Shown: positions 33,461 to 42,117, numbered from the stretch's first letter. The stretch is 64,000 nt of DNA from Streptomyces sp. NBC_00820 (GCF_036347055.1 NZ_CP108882.1:2431001-2495000), one strand, 5' to 3'. Notes: a model not told the origin generated them from the sequence alone. Numbers and translations: made by a program.

Positions 33461-34479
33461 CACAGCTCCTCGGCGTAAGCGGCGGCAGCGTCGACCGGGT
33501 TCGTCCACGCCTGGTGAGCGGGCATGTCAGGCCGGATTCCCGGCCGCGACAGGCCGCCGACGCGTGCGTTCATGGCCTCGTTGACCATGCTGGTCAGCAC
33601 GCTCGGGTGCTTGGGGTTGGCCGCGAAATTCAGCAGTCCGGCCCGGATGTGCTCGGGGGCGATGCCCTCGCCCAGGAGCTTCTTGGTGATCCGCCCGAGG
33701 TGTCCGATCACGTCGCTGGGCGGCCGCTCGTCGCAGGCAGCGACGTACTCACCGAGGAGCTGGTTGGCCGAGACGGTAGCTGCGGGCGCTGTGCGCCCCG
33801 TAGGGAATGAAGATCCAGGATCCAAGATCCTAGATCCAGGCGCCGAGCCCTCGCCGAGGCTTCGGGGAAGGTTCGGCGAGTCTTCGGCAAGTGTGCCCTG
33901 ACCTGCGCTTTTCGCCTCAGCGAGGCTGGAGCAGTCAGATATGCCGCCGAGGGCATCCTGCTGGACTACGGAAGCCACACCCGCGTGGCCGGGAGGCGTT
34001 GCGGCGGGCTTGGCGGGGAGGTCGAGGGCTCGGGGAGCACTCGGCGAAGTCTCGGCGAGGGCTCGGGGAGAAGGAGGCGAATCTTCGACCCCCTTGGTGC
34101 ACGTGCCCTTACAGGGGGCACACCGGTCGGCCGTCTGGTGCTGCGGGCAGGAGGGCAGGCGCGACTGGCTAGGCTTGTCGATCTTCTGATGCTGGGACCA
34201 GCTCACGACGTGGAGGTAGCGGCGTCCGTCGCAGCCGGTGTATCGGCAGATCAGGCCGGCGTTCGCGAGTTGCTGGAGGTCGTCTTCTACGTGAACTGAG
34301 GTGTGCTCGGCGCGCAGCGGCCAGAGCAGTCCGGCGATGATGGCGGCGTTGTCACGGTGGCGGCCGTGGTCGTCGGCCTGGGTGAGCAGTCCGAAGAAGG
34401 TCCGCTCCGCCTCGACGCTCACTTCGGCGAGTGACTCGGAGACGAATGCCTCCGGTTTGATGGTTCGAATCCGGGCCAT
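33460..34479 (-). CDS. Phage-type replication initiator, 339 aa
   Basis: The N-terminal 110 residues are typical of actinobacterial phage/plasmid replication proteins: RIRTIKPEAFVSESLAEVS, RTFFGLLTQADDHGR and LHVVSWSQHQKIDKPSQSR (winged helix). Residues ~125-230 are a low-complexity Ser/Pro/Arg/Leu linker encoded by two blocks of 11-bp repeats. The C-terminal ~100 residues (YVAACDERPPSDVIGHLGRITKKLL) resemble a DnaD-like helical domain for loader contact. By analogy with lambda O, the origin may lie inside this gene. Confidence 0.82.
   Translation of the reverse strand: MARIRTIKPEAFVSESLAEVSVEAERTFFGLLTQADDHGRHRDNAAIIAGLLWPLRAEHTSVHVEDDLQQLANAGLICRYTGCDGRRYLHVVSWSQHQKIDKPSQSRLPSCPQHQTADRCAPCKGTCTKGVEDSPPSPRALAETSPSAPRALDLPAKPAATPPGHAGVASVVQQDALGGISDCSSLAEAKSAGQGTLAEDSPNLPRSLGEGSAPGSRILDPGSSFPTGRTAPAATVSANQLLGEYVAACDERPPSDVIGHLGRITKKLLGEGIAPEHIRAGLLNFAANPKHPSVLTSMVNEAMNARVGGLSRPGIRPDMPAHQAWTNPVDAAAAYAEEL
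33850..33893. repeat. Four tandem 11-bp repeats (iteron block 1)
   Basis: CTCGCCGAGGC, TTCGGGGAAGG, TTCGGCGAGTC and TTCGGCAAGTG lie end to end. The unit length of 11 is not a multiple of three, so DNA-level selection inside the initiator gene is likely. Adjacent DNA at 33812-33838 has repeated GATCC/AGATCC units. Confidence 0.75.
34029..34072. repeat. Four tandem 11-bp repeats (iteron block 2)
   Basis: CTCGGGGAGCA, CTCGGCGAAGT, CTCGGCGAGGG and CTCGGGGAGAA lie end to end, 135 bp from block 1, with the same TCGG(G/C)GA core. Two four-unit blocks inside an initiator gene resemble the iterons of the lambda-type origin. Confidence 0.75.
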
Positions 34480-34480
34480 G

Positions 34481-34807
34481 TCAGCGGCCCTGCGCGGCGG
34501 TAGTCAGGTCGCTGCGGACAAGCGTCGCGCGGGCGACGTCGAAGGTGTGCGGTCGCGTCCAGTCCGCTTCCGGCCAGACCCGCTGGATCCAGCGGGCCGC
34601 GACCCTGACCGTTGTGCGGCCCAGTTCCATGGTTTTTCCGGCCTCGTCGTGCACAGCGGCATACAGGTGAGGCCACGCCTGCTTGGGGTCGTTGAAGCTG
34701 ACCCGGATGGTGGCCGCGCCCGGAATCATGTCGGTGAGCTGGGCGGCGAGGCGGTGCTGGCGCTCCGTGGCCGGGCAGGCCAGAGTTCCGCTCGGCATGG
34801 CGAGCAT
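34481..34807 (-). CDS. Hypothetical protein at head of replication operon, 108 aa
   Basis: ATG 34807 with CGGAG upstream; a second ATG at 34798 is possible. The protein looks alpha/beta (LAAQLTDMIPGAATIRVSFN; ELGRTTVRVAARWIQRVWPE), with no Cys. It ends one base before the initiator start. It is the first gene of the - strand replication/mobilisation operon, so it may regulate copy control, but no family is recognised. Confidence 0.7.
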   Translation of the reverse strand: MLAMPSGTLACPATERQHRLAAQLTDMIPGAATIRVSFNDPKQAWPHLYAAVHDEAGKTMELGRTTVRVAARWIQRVWPEADWTRPHTFDVARATLVRSDLTTAAQGR

Positions 34808-35216
34808 GCGATACTCCGTTGTTCGTAGGAGCGCGGGCGACGGTTCTCGTGCAAAAGCCTCGCCGCCCGCGAGATGTGAAATGGCCCGGCGCTTGGGAGT
34901 TGGAGCTCCCGGGCGCCGGTCTACTGTGCCCGTACAGGCGTCATGGCACGAGTGCGTTCATCACCTCTCCCTTCCGGCTTGCTCCAGGCTCGTGATCCGT
35001 TAGCGCGGGGACCAGGACCATATGGCGACCCCCGGCACAAGTCCAGCTCTTCACACCAGCTCCGACCAGGCACGCAACACCGAACTGGATGAGCTTGGAG
35101 ATCAACGTACACCGCAGTGGCGTCTGCACGTCAACTGCGGTGGCGCTCACCACCTCCGGATGGGGCGTGCTCACCACTGGAGTGGATAGGATGGCCGTCG
35201 CAAAGGAGGGCTGGAG
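34808..35216. promoter_or_regulatory. Divergent control region with inverted and direct repeats
   Basis: This 409-bp gap separates the - strand replication operon from the + strand EspR-like regulator and holds no credible gene. CACCGCAGT at 35110-35118 and ACTGCGGTG at 35134-35142 form a perfect 9-bp inverted repeat. GCTCACCAC occurs twice, at 35145-35153 and 35169-35177, 24 bp apart. These are likely operator sites close to the EspR-like start; the region probably holds the main promoter switch of the element. Confidence 0.6.
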
Positions 35217-35663
35217 ATGACTGAGAAGAACAACCGCACCTTCGCGGAGCTGCTCGACTGGCTGTTCCGCGAGGTGCACCCGAAGAACCGCGGTCCGTAC
35301 ACGTACGCCGAAGTCTCACAGGGCATCCGGGACATCTCCGGCACGACCGTGTCGGCGAGCGCCATCCAGCAGCTCCGCACCGGGAGCAACACGAACCCGA
35401 AGCGAGACACCATCAAGGCCCTGGCCGAATTCTTCGGAGTGAGAGCCGGCTACTTCTTCGATGAAGACGAGGCCGAACGACAGCGCGCGGAGATCCACGT
35501 GGTCGCGGCCATGCGCGACCAGGACGTTCGCAGGGTAGCCCTGCGAGCCAACGGCCTCAGCACCTCGAGCCTGCAGATGGTGGGCGCTGTAATCGATCAG
35601 GCGCGCCGACTGGAAGGGATGCCCGACGAGTCGGACGACTCGGGACTCCTCGACGACGAGTGA
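35217..35663 (+). CDS. EspR-like XRE regulator, 148 aa
   Basis: ATG with GGAGG upstream. It resembles mycobacterial EspR along its length: FAELLDWLFREVHPKNRGPYTYAEV, SASAIQQLRTGSNTNPKRDTIKALAEFFGV (helix-turn-helix), YFFDEDE and a C-terminal dimer helix (VRRVALRANGLS). EspR-type proteins dimerise through the C-terminus and bridge distant sites. Divergence from the replication operon suggests it is the element's main repressor or nucleoid-type regulator. Confidence 0.85.
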   Translation: MTEKNNRTFAELLDWLFREVHPKNRGPYTYAEVSQGIRDISGTTVSASAIQQLRTGSNTNPKRDTIKALAEFFGVRAGYFFDEDEAERQRAEIHVVAAMRDQDVRRVALRANGLSTSSLQMVGAVIDQARRLEGMPDESDDSGLLDDE

Positions 35664-35680
35664 CCGCGACGCCGCGACGA

Positions 35681-36523
35681 TCAAGTACTGTCGCCACCCC
35701 GACGGTCTTCCATCAGCACGATCACCCGCAGGCGGTCACTGCGCATGGGACGCAGGGCGACGATACGGACAGCAACTTCGCGACCACGGTGGTATGGCAG
35801 CGCGAGTCGACGCACGTCACCGTCAGGATGCTCGACCATTTCACGGCGATCCCACATCTCCCGCGCAGGCGGTGAACCTTCAAGGATGTCGCGCTCAAGT
35901 TCCCGCAGGGCCTCATTCCCGGGGTGCCGGGCTCGCTCGTAGCGGATCTGCCCCAGAAAGGGGCGCGCCCAGTCGTGCTCCCAGTTCACCAGCTGCTCGC
36001 GCGCTTCCGGACTGAGGAAGGCCCATCGCATCTGATTGGCCTGGTGTGCAGCCCACGGGAACCAGTCCACGAGCGGCTGGTTGTAGACGATCATGTTCCA
36101 AGCCACGTCCGCCACGAAGGCAGGATTGGGAGCCTGATTGTCGAGGAACTCCTGCAGTACCTCGTCTGCCTCCGCCGCCGCATCAGCTTCCGGAACGGCG
36201 GCAAGCGCGGGCGGGCGCCCCACCGCTCGCAAGTACAACGCGTGGCGTTCAGCGCGACTAAGCCGAAGCACCGACGAGAGCCGGTCAAGGAAGTCGGCCG
36301 AGTACCCCGCCCGAGTACCTCGCTCCAACGAGCCGTACCACCGCTCGCTCACCTCGGTCAGGTGCGCTACATCACGCTGCGTCAGCCCTTTACCCCTGCG
36401 CCCCGAGGTCGCGAGTCCCGAAATCGTTCGAGGGTCGGTACGCATCCTCCACGACCGCAGCAGTTCCGGGAGAGACTCTCCAGAAAGCTCGTCTCCCTCG
36501 TTCGGCTCAGCCGGCGAATCCAT
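35681..36523 (-). CDS. MmyB-like XRE regulator, 280 aa
   Basis: Residues 18-95 form an XRE helix-turn-helix (KGLTQRDVAHLTEVSERWYGSLERG). Residues 120-270 match the MmyB/MltR ligand-binding domain: VADVAWNMIVYNQPLVDWFPW, NQMRWAFLSPEARE, and a C-terminal VRRLALPYHRGREVAVRIV. Members bind small lipophilic ligands such as fatty acids and usually control an adjacent oxidoreductase or biosynthetic gene. It converges on the EspR-like gene with a 17-bp gap. Confidence 0.85.
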   Translation of the reverse strand: MDSPAEPNEGDELSGESLPELLRSWRMRTDPRTISGLATSGRRGKGLTQRDVAHLTEVSERWYGSLERGTRAGYSADFLDRLSSVLRLSRAERHALYLRAVGRPPALAAVPEADAAAEADEVLQEFLDNQAPNPAFVADVAWNMIVYNQPLVDWFPWAAHQANQMRWAFLSPEAREQLVNWEHDWARPFLGQIRYERARHPGNEALRELERDILEGSPPAREMWDRREMVEHPDGDVRRLALPYHRGREVAVRIVALRPMRSDRLRVIVLMEDRRGGDST

Positions 36524-36866
36524 GGTCTGAGATTAGGACTCCCAATCGGGTGACATGCACCACAACACGCCCGAAGGGAGCACTATGGGATCTTGGTGCG
36601 CTCATTCTGTGTAGTCGGACATAGCGGATAGTCAACGTTTCAAGCACGCGACACACGGTCGCCACTCCGGCCAAAATCCCTCGAACTGCGAGGTGTTGAC
36701 CCGACCGGCAGACTTAACAATCTTTCCGCGGGGCCCTCGGTACGCCGCCGAAAGTCACCATCGGTAACCGGAACTGACACTTCCAGGAAGCGGGACTTCC
36801 TCCTTCACGTTGGCATCCTTCTGTCGCTTACGAATAAGTTGTCCTCAGTCGGTCGAGGGGGGATCC
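36524..36866. other. Non-coding gap, lower GC
   Basis: This 343-bp stretch has no supported reading frame and is visibly richer in A/T than its surroundings (for example CTTACGAATAAGTTG near 36829). It holds the promoter space for the MmyB-like gene and the ImmA gene. AGGAAG and CTTCCT near 36785-36805 form a small hairpin. The change in base composition may mark an insertion boundary. Confidence 0.4.
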
Positions 36867-37412
36867 ATGCCCTTGCCAAATAACGACGAAAGTCGGCTGC
36901 GTCTAACATGCGAGGATCGGGTTGATCTTCTAAATCTTCCATATCGCTTCACTACGCGGGATTTGCGTGAGGCTATAGCGGCGATCCGCGGGAAGCCGAT
37001 CATCCTGAAGCCGCTGAGCACCATCGGGGCTGTAGACGCGCCCTGCGGCATGAGGATCGAAACGGCTTCAGCAGACCTCCTCTTTTATGAGGCGGGAACG
37101 TCCGTCCATCATCAGCGGCACATTCTCACGCACGAGCTGTGTCATGTGTACTGCGACCACCCCGGAAGTTTGAAGGTCGATACGGACACAGCCGAAACCG
37201 TTGGGGTAGACCCCACTCTGGTGTTGCGAATGTCGGGACGCACCAGTTACACGACAGCCGACGAACGCGAAGCGGAAATGATGGCAACAGTAATCCGTCA
37301 ACGCATCTACCGCGAACGTGAATCTCCTTCTCCTCGACCGGAGAAGGGCTCGGACAGCTGGGACGCGCTCTTCGCCCAGCCCACCAAGAGAGGTCGCTTC
37401 CGCTCCCGATGA
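36867..37412 (+). CDS. ImmA/IrrE family metallopeptidase, 181 aa
   Basis: ATG 36867 after GAGGGGGGA. The zinc motif is HILTHELCHVYCDH (HExxH), with a downstream Asp/Glu-rich helix (ADEREAEMMATVI) that supplies the third ligand. ImmA/IrrE proteins cleave repressors of mobile elements or stress regulators. Here the gene is coupled to a MAB_1171c-like membrane protein (ATGA overlap). The 5' part has lower GC codons than its neighbours. Confidence 0.88.
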   Translation: MPLPNNDESRLRLTCEDRVDLLNLPYRFTTRDLREAIAAIRGKPIILKPLSTIGAVDAPCGMRIETASADLLFYEAGTSVHHQRHILTHELCHVYCDHPGSLKVDTDTAETVGVDPTLVLRMSGRTSYTTADEREAEMMATVIRQRIYRERESPSPRPEKGSDSWDALFAQPTKRGRFRSR

Positions 37413-38581
37413 ATGCCGTTTTTCTGGGCATGGCCTGTCTGCTCGCAGTAGCCGCCGGCTACTGGGTCCTCGGCCGAGGTACGCCCCGCCCGACTGGCAC
37501 CTGGGCCATGGGTGCACTCCTGGGCTCGTTCGCGGTGGCCTTCGCCTCATACGCGCCGCTCGTCGCGGATGGCCTCGAAGCGATCGTGCCGCATGTTGCG
37601 CGGCTGCTGAGCAACTGCGCTTCGCTGGCTGCTGCCACCTCGGTCCTCGCGATCTCGTTCCAGCTCAACCTGGATCCAGTAGAAGCCCGACGTCGGATCC
37701 GACTGCGCCTCGCTCTCTTCGCCGCGAGCGCCATCGGTATGACGCTGCTCTTCGCATACGAGTACATGACCCACCGCTCTGAGCAGGTGTTCGCGCTCTA
37801 CCTGCTCCTGTTCGTCTCCTACCTGGGCTTCGCCGTCGTGGACTTCCTCCTGCAGGCTGTACGTCAGTCCCGGACGACTCGTCGAAGCAGCGTGCGGCTA
37901 GGACTTCGAATGGCAGCCCTCGGCTGCGTCTTCGCGCTGGTCTACGTCGCATACAAGCTGACCCATGTCGTCTCCGCGGGCCTCAACCTCCACCTCGTCC
38001 CCGAACACTCGCAGTGCACCTCACTCGTCGCCGTGCCGTGTGTCTTCAGCGTGACGTGTCCCGCACTCGCCGTCCTGCTGATCTGTCTCGGCTTGACGCT
38101 GCCGGCCGTCGTCTATCCGCTCAGTCAGGCGCGACGACGACGCTGGGAAGTGGCGTCCTTCGACGCGCTCGGTCCCCTGTGGCGGGACCTGTCGAACGCT
38201 GTGCCAGAGATCGTCCTGTCACCCGTCGACTCCGATCGAGGCTCCTCAGCCGATGCCGACTTCATGCTCCAGCGACGCGTCATCGAGATCAGCGACGGCA
38301 TCCTCGCTCTCACCCCGTACCGCTGCCGCACGGTGCAGAGGACGGCTCAATCGCTCACCGCAGCCGACACAGAAGAGGCAGCCGCAGCCGTCGAGGCCAC
38401 CGTCGTGAAGGCGGCTCTGGCCGCCTCGAAGGCCGGTCAATTCGCCGATGAAGTCGCACCGCCTTCAGCGGAGGCCGCCTCCCGCAAGGACCTCCGAGGG
38501 GAGACCGAGTGGCTCCTGCTGGTGGCTGCCGCCTACGCGCGTGTCGGGGACACCGGCCAGCTGGAAACCGTTGGAGCCTGA
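37409..38581 (+). CDS. MAB_1171c/DUF6545-like membrane protein, 390 aa
   Basis: ATGA overlap with the ImmA gene. About seven TM helices cover residues 1-240 (MNAVFLGMACLLAVAAGYWVL; GALLGSFAVAFASYAPLV; LALFAASAIGMTLLFAYEY; and others). The cytosolic C-terminal ~150 residues begin with RRRRWEVASFDALGPLWRDL, the typical start of the DUF6545 tail. The ImmA plus DUF6545 pair is widespread in Streptomyces; the function is not established. Confidence 0.8.
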   Translation: MNAVFLGMACLLAVAAGYWVLGRGTPRPTGTWAMGALLGSFAVAFASYAPLVADGLEAIVPHVARLLSNCASLAAATSVLAISFQLNLDPVEARRRIRLRLALFAASAIGMTLLFAYEYMTHRSEQVFALYLLLFVSYLGFAVVDFLLQAVRQSRTTRRSSVRLGLRMAALGCVFALVYVAYKLTHVVSAGLNLHLVPEHSQCTSLVAVPCVFSVTCPALAVLLICLGLTLPAVVYPLSQARRRRWEVASFDALGPLWRDLSNAVPEIVLSPVDSDRGSSADADFMLQRRVIEISDGILALTPYRCRTVQRTAQSLTAADTEEAAAAVEATVVKAALAASKAGQFADEVAPPSAEAASRKDLRGETEWLLLVAAAYARVGDTGQLETVGA

Positions 38582-38585
38582 CGTC

Positions 38586-39764
38586 ATGACCGACCCGACA
38601 CAGGAATCTCGCATGCTCCGGGATCCCTACCCTGCCTATGCGGCCATGCGATCAGCATGCCCGGTTCAATCCATGCCTGCCGGCTCAGGGGGACGGGCCA
38701 ACTACCTCGTGACCGGCTACGCGGAAGCGCGCGAAGCCCTCGGGGACGCCAGGCTTTCGAAGGACACCCGCGCCTTCTTCAAAGGCAAGGGCTCACGACG
38801 TCGTCTGCACCCCGCGGTGGCCCACAGCATGCTGGCCACCGACCCACCCGAGCACACCCGCCTCCGCAAGCTGGTGACCAAGGCGTTCACGACAGGAGCC
38901 GTCACGGCGCTCCGCCCGTTCATCACGCGAGTGACCGACGAGCTACTGGACCAGTGGCCCGTTGGCGACCCGTTCGACTTCGTGGCCGGCCTGGCAGTGC
39001 CCCTGCCGGTCATCGTGATCTGCGAACTGCTCGGCGTCCCGCAAGATGATCGGCCCGACGTTCAGCGCTGGTCCGGGGACCTGTTCGCGGCAGGGAAATC
39101 CGACGTCATCGACGCGGCCTCCCATTCCATGGCCGATTACATGACCGGACTCATCGCCGCCAAGCGAATGAACCCCGGCAGCTCCCTCCTCGACCAGCTC
39201 ATCGCCGCTCGCGACGGCGACGATCGCCTGAGCGAAGAGGAGTTGGTCTCTCTCGCCGTCCTGTTGCTCGTGGCCGGCCACGAAACCACCACCAACTTCC
39301 TCGGCAACGCCCTCCTGGCGCTGTTCCAGCATCCGGCCCAGATGGACCGCCTTAGGGAGAACCCGGAGGACATCCCCGCGGTACTGGACGAACTGCTTCG
39401 ATTCGACCCCCCGGTCAGCACGGCTACCTTCCGGTACACCACGGAGGCCGTCACGCTCGGCGGTACCGAAATCCCCGCCGACACCCCGGTACTGGTCTCC
39501 CTGGCAGGGGCCAACCGCGACCCGAAGCGGTTCGTATCGCCAGACCTGCTCGACTTGGACCGAGACGCTTCTGCCCATCTGAGCTTCGGACACGGCATCC
39601 ACCGCTGCGTCGGTGCTCCGTTGGCCAAGGCAGAAGCGGAGATCGCCCTGCGTGCGGTTCTGTCTCGATTCCCCAGCATTCGGCTTGCCGTACCGCCTGA
39701 AGGCCTGGACTGGCGCCGCACCCGACTCGTCCGCGGGCTGACGTCACTCCCCGTCGTGGCCTGA
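38586..39764 (+). CDS. Cytochrome P450, 392 aa
   Basis: ATG 38586, 4 bp after the previous stop. P450 landmarks are all present: the I-helix LLVAGHETTTNF, ELLRFDPPVST (ExxR region), and heme-binding FGHGIHRCVGAPLAKAE with the axial Cys. The chain lacks a membrane anchor, as expected for a bacterial monooxygenase. It follows the ImmA/DUF6545 pair, so it may be regulated with them or by the MmyB-like protein; the substrate is unknown. No ferredoxin gene is adjacent. Confidence 0.95.
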   Translation: MTDPTQESRMLRDPYPAYAAMRSACPVQSMPAGSGGRANYLVTGYAEAREALGDARLSKDTRAFFKGKGSRRRLHPAVAHSMLATDPPEHTRLRKLVTKAFTTGAVTALRPFITRVTDELLDQWPVGDPFDFVAGLAVPLPVIVICELLGVPQDDRPDVQRWSGDLFAAGKSDVIDAASHSMADYMTGLIAAKRMNPGSSLLDQLIAARDGDDRLSEEELVSLAVLLLVAGHETTTNFLGNALLALFQHPAQMDRLRENPEDIPAVLDELLRFDPPVSTATFRYTTEAVTLGGTEIPADTPVLVSLAGANRDPKRFVSPDLLDLDRDASAHLSFGHGIHRCVGAPLAKAEAEIALRAVLSRFPSIRLAVPPEGLDWRRTRLVRGLTSLPVVA

Positions 39765-39892
39765 ATGGTTCTTTGCACGAGATCGGGTTCTGGCACAACT
39801 GGGCTTGATCCGCTTTGACGGACATCGCTGATCAGGGGCTTCGGTCCGGAAGGGTGGTGTCCATCATGGAGAGCATGGGGAAGAAGAAGCCG

Positions 39893-40231
39893 CGCCCTCG
39901 CCGTGCCCGCTTCGCCGACGCCCGCGGCTTGAAGGCATACGCTGGCTCCTCGCCCATCACCGAGCCTCCGGCAAGAAGTCCGCTATCACCCGACGGTGGG
40001 TGAAGAACGACCGGCTCAACCACGCCGGCTACCTCTGGGCTCTCCTCGCTCCGAGCCTCCGCGGGGGCCAACCCCCACTACCGGCGCCGCAGAGAGGTCG
40101 GCGACTGGCACGCGGCCGCCCAGAGGAACCTCTTCAACCGCATGATCGGCCAGCTCTACCACTGCCTACAGCACCGCAAGCTGTTCGACGCGGACACGGC
40201 GTTCCCCACCGAACTGGCCGCCTCAGCTTGA
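39893..40231 (+). pseudogene. IS110-family transposase C-terminal remnant
   Basis: RFADARGLKAYAGSSPIT, then (shifted frame) KKSAITRRWVKNDRLNHAGYLW, then (shifted again) HYRRRREVGDWHAAAQRN and FNRMIGQLYHCLQHRKLFD ... TAFPTELAASA form the C-terminal Transposase_20 part of an IS110 element. Two frameshifts (near 39965 and 40060) and the missing N-terminal DEDD half show it is dead. Confidence 0.85.
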
Positions 40232-40395
40232 CGCGTTGGCATCGTGAGGTGTCTGCCTTCATGCGCGTACCGGCGGAAGATAACCCGACCAGGAACTCCG
40301 TTCGACCTGCACGCTCCAAGGTCGGTTGAGATACGGCTTCTAACCGCAGCAGCGGCCGGTCGTTGAACCGGCCGGACACGCGAAATGCAGACCGA

Positions 40396-40419
40396 CCCCG
40401 GAGGAGCAGTTCTCCGGGG
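40396..40419. terminator. Hairpin terminator
   Basis: CCCCGGAGGA pairs with GTTCTCCGGGG's last ten bases (one G-U), with a 4-nt loop, between the IS110 remnant and the convergent gene at 40444-40848. The ~75 bp around it resembles 47446-47520, including GGTCGTTGAACC. Confidence 0.6.
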
Positions 40420-40443
40420 AATCTTGCTACCCAGGCGAGCCGG

Positions 40444-40848
40444 TCAGCTGGTGCCCAGGCGAGCGTCCAAGACGATGGGGGGCAGTTGCTTGCCGTCAGG
40501 AGCTTCCAGGTCGATGCCGTCCAGCACCGCGCCCGTGGCATCCCAGACGCGTCGGCACACGGCACGGCGAGCCGCGTCGATCACGGTGAAGCGGGCAGTG
40601 TAGGTGCGCTGAACGAGCCGCGCCAGGTCGGCCCCTTCCAGCTCTACGTGCAGGAAACCGTCCTCATCCGGTACGTCGTGGTTGCTCTCGTAGGGGAAGT
40701 TCTTGAAGTGGCTGAACGGGTACTGGCAGTGCTGCTTCACCACCCGCCAAGTCGCCGGGGCGCAGACCAGTTCCACGCGTGAGACTCCCGCGGCCTTCAG
40801 CAGCCGCTCGCGCCGCAGCTGGAGTTCCAGACGGTCCTGCGATGCCAT
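40444..40848 (-). CDS. Hypothetical protein, 134 aa
   Basis: ATG 40848 follows AGAGGATTGTGC; the longer frame to 40881 is less likely. The protein is alpha/beta: a basic N-terminal helix (DRLELQLRRERLLKAAGV), RVVKQHCQYPFSHFKNF, then an acidic segment and VIDAARRAVCRRVWDATG. No family recognised. The 264-bp gap to its right holds no gene. Confidence 0.6.
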   Translation of the reverse strand: MASQDRLELQLRRERLLKAAGVSRVELVCAPATWRVVKQHCQYPFSHFKNFPYESNHDVPDEDGFLHVELEGADLARLVQRTYTARFTVIDAARRAVCRRVWDATGAVLDGIDLEAPDGKQLPPIVLDARLGTS

Positions 40849-41112
40849 GCACAATCCTCTTGTCAATCGTGGCTGTAACACCGGTCGTTACCGATTGTCT
40901 CGGGCACAACAGCTACCTGTGGCTGAATGCGCCAACCCCACCCGCGCGGGGTGCGCCTTGCTCTCTCCCCCCCGCTCGCTGTCCGCCGCTCTGCTGGCGG
41001 ATTGACGCGGCAGCCCCGGCGACGCGCAACCGGCTGAGCGCGTACCGCTCCGTGGCCATGGCCGCGCCACCCATCCCGCGTGTCCCTCGGGGAGGCGCTA
41101 GCGGAACGAGGA

Positions 41113-41982
41113 CTACGGGGCTTCCGGTTTGCTGTCGCCTTCCGCATCCAGCACAGCATCGGGAAGCTGCTCGGGGACGTTCCGTAGAAGGGCTGCGGTC
41201 ATCGCCAGCAGCGTTTCGGCCTCCGCGCGGCTGTAGTCGAAGTCCCGTGTGACCGCATCGTCGTGCATAGCTCCGGAGGTCTGACCGTAGAGCGCGTCCT
41301 GGATGCGCCACCACCGCTCGGTCTGGTTGAGTTGCTTCGCGAGCTTCTTGGAGCCGGGATCGTCCCAGCCAACGTTCTGCTGGATCCACTCCAGAGCTAG
41401 CCGCACTTCGAGGATCGCGCCCCGGATCTGGTTGGTGGTGATCAGCCGCTGGGCTTCGCGGAGTCTTCTGCCAGGCTCGGCACGCCGGGAGTCGTGGAGC
41501 GGGTAGGGGACGGCCATCTCGAACGCCGCGGACGAGGCAACCTGCGCGACCTGCTCCTCCCAGGTGCTCTTCGGGATGGCGATGCGGTCGGTGACCTTCG
41601 CGGTGCCGGGATAGCCCACGGCCTGTGGGAGCGTGGCCTCCATCTCAACCTCGAAGGCGACGTTTCCGTTTCTGGCGGCCTCGATCGCGTGGAGCTGCAA
41701 GGACGTCAGCGGGAACACCAGGGGCTGCCGGTGAACGGTGACGACCGGGGTGTAAGCCATGTTCGCCGTGATCCGTCCCAGTTGCGCTCTGTTGATCGGG
41801 GGAGCGGCAAACCCGAACAGGGTCGCTTCCAGAGCCAGGAGCTTCCCGGCCTCGACAAGCGGTGACACACCGATTGCGGCCTGGAAGTGCAGTTCATGGC
41901 CGCCGATCGTGGGGCGGAGCGAGATCTGCTCACCTACTTGCAGCGTGAACCGGGTGTCGTCCTCGAAGCGCAGTTCCTGCAT
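41113..41982 (-). CDS. Hypothetical protein with HEPN-like C-terminal half, 289 aa
   Basis: ATG 41982 is chosen because GGGGGGAA lies 2-8 bp upstream. Residues 1-165 are beta-rich (FTLQVGEQISLRPTIGGHELHF). Residues 175-280 are helical (LREAQRLITTNQIRGAILEVRLALEWIQ; AMHDDAVTRDFDYSRAEAETLLAMTAALL), resembling helical C-terminal domains of abortive-infection proteins. It is divergent from the ABC-ATPase cassette, with a long inverted repeat in between. A defence role is inference only. Confidence 0.6.
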   Translation of the reverse strand: MQELRFEDDTRFTLQVGEQISLRPTIGGHELHFQAAIGVSPLVEAGKLLALEATLFGFAAPPINRAQLGRITANMAYTPVVTVHRQPLVFPLTSLQLHAIEAARNGNVAFEVEMEATLPQAVGYPGTAKVTDRIAIPKSTWEEQVAQVASSAAFEMAVPYPLHDSRRAEPGRRLREAQRLITTNQIRGAILEVRLALEWIQQNVGWDDPGSKKLAKQLNQTERWWRIQDALYGQTSGAMHDDAVTRDFDYSRAEAETLLAMTAALLRNVPEQLPDAVLDAEGDSKPEAP

Positions 41983-42060
41983 GGTTCCCCCCAGTTGGGC
42001 ACAGTTGATCACCCGATTCTGCCTGGCGCGGAGCCCGCACGCCCCCGCTTTCCTACGGGT

Positions 42061-42117
42061 CGTTCCGACCCCTCCTCGAGGTACGTCAGCGCGGTACCTC
42101 GGGGAGGGGTCGGAACG
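42061..42117. repeat. Near-perfect 24-bp inverted repeat
   Basis: CGTTCCGACCCCTCC-TCGAGGTAC at 42061-42084 pairs with 42094-42117; only one position differs (G-U in RNA), around a 9-nt loop. It lies between divergent starts, where a terminator of either gene is not expected. It may be an operator, an insulating terminator or an end of an insertion. Confidence 0.8.

Noticed and set aside
34455..34480. GGTTCGAATCC looks like a tRNA T-loop
   Set aside because: The flanking bases do not form a T-stem or acceptor stem, and the stretch encodes the conserved N-terminus of the replication initiator on the - strand.
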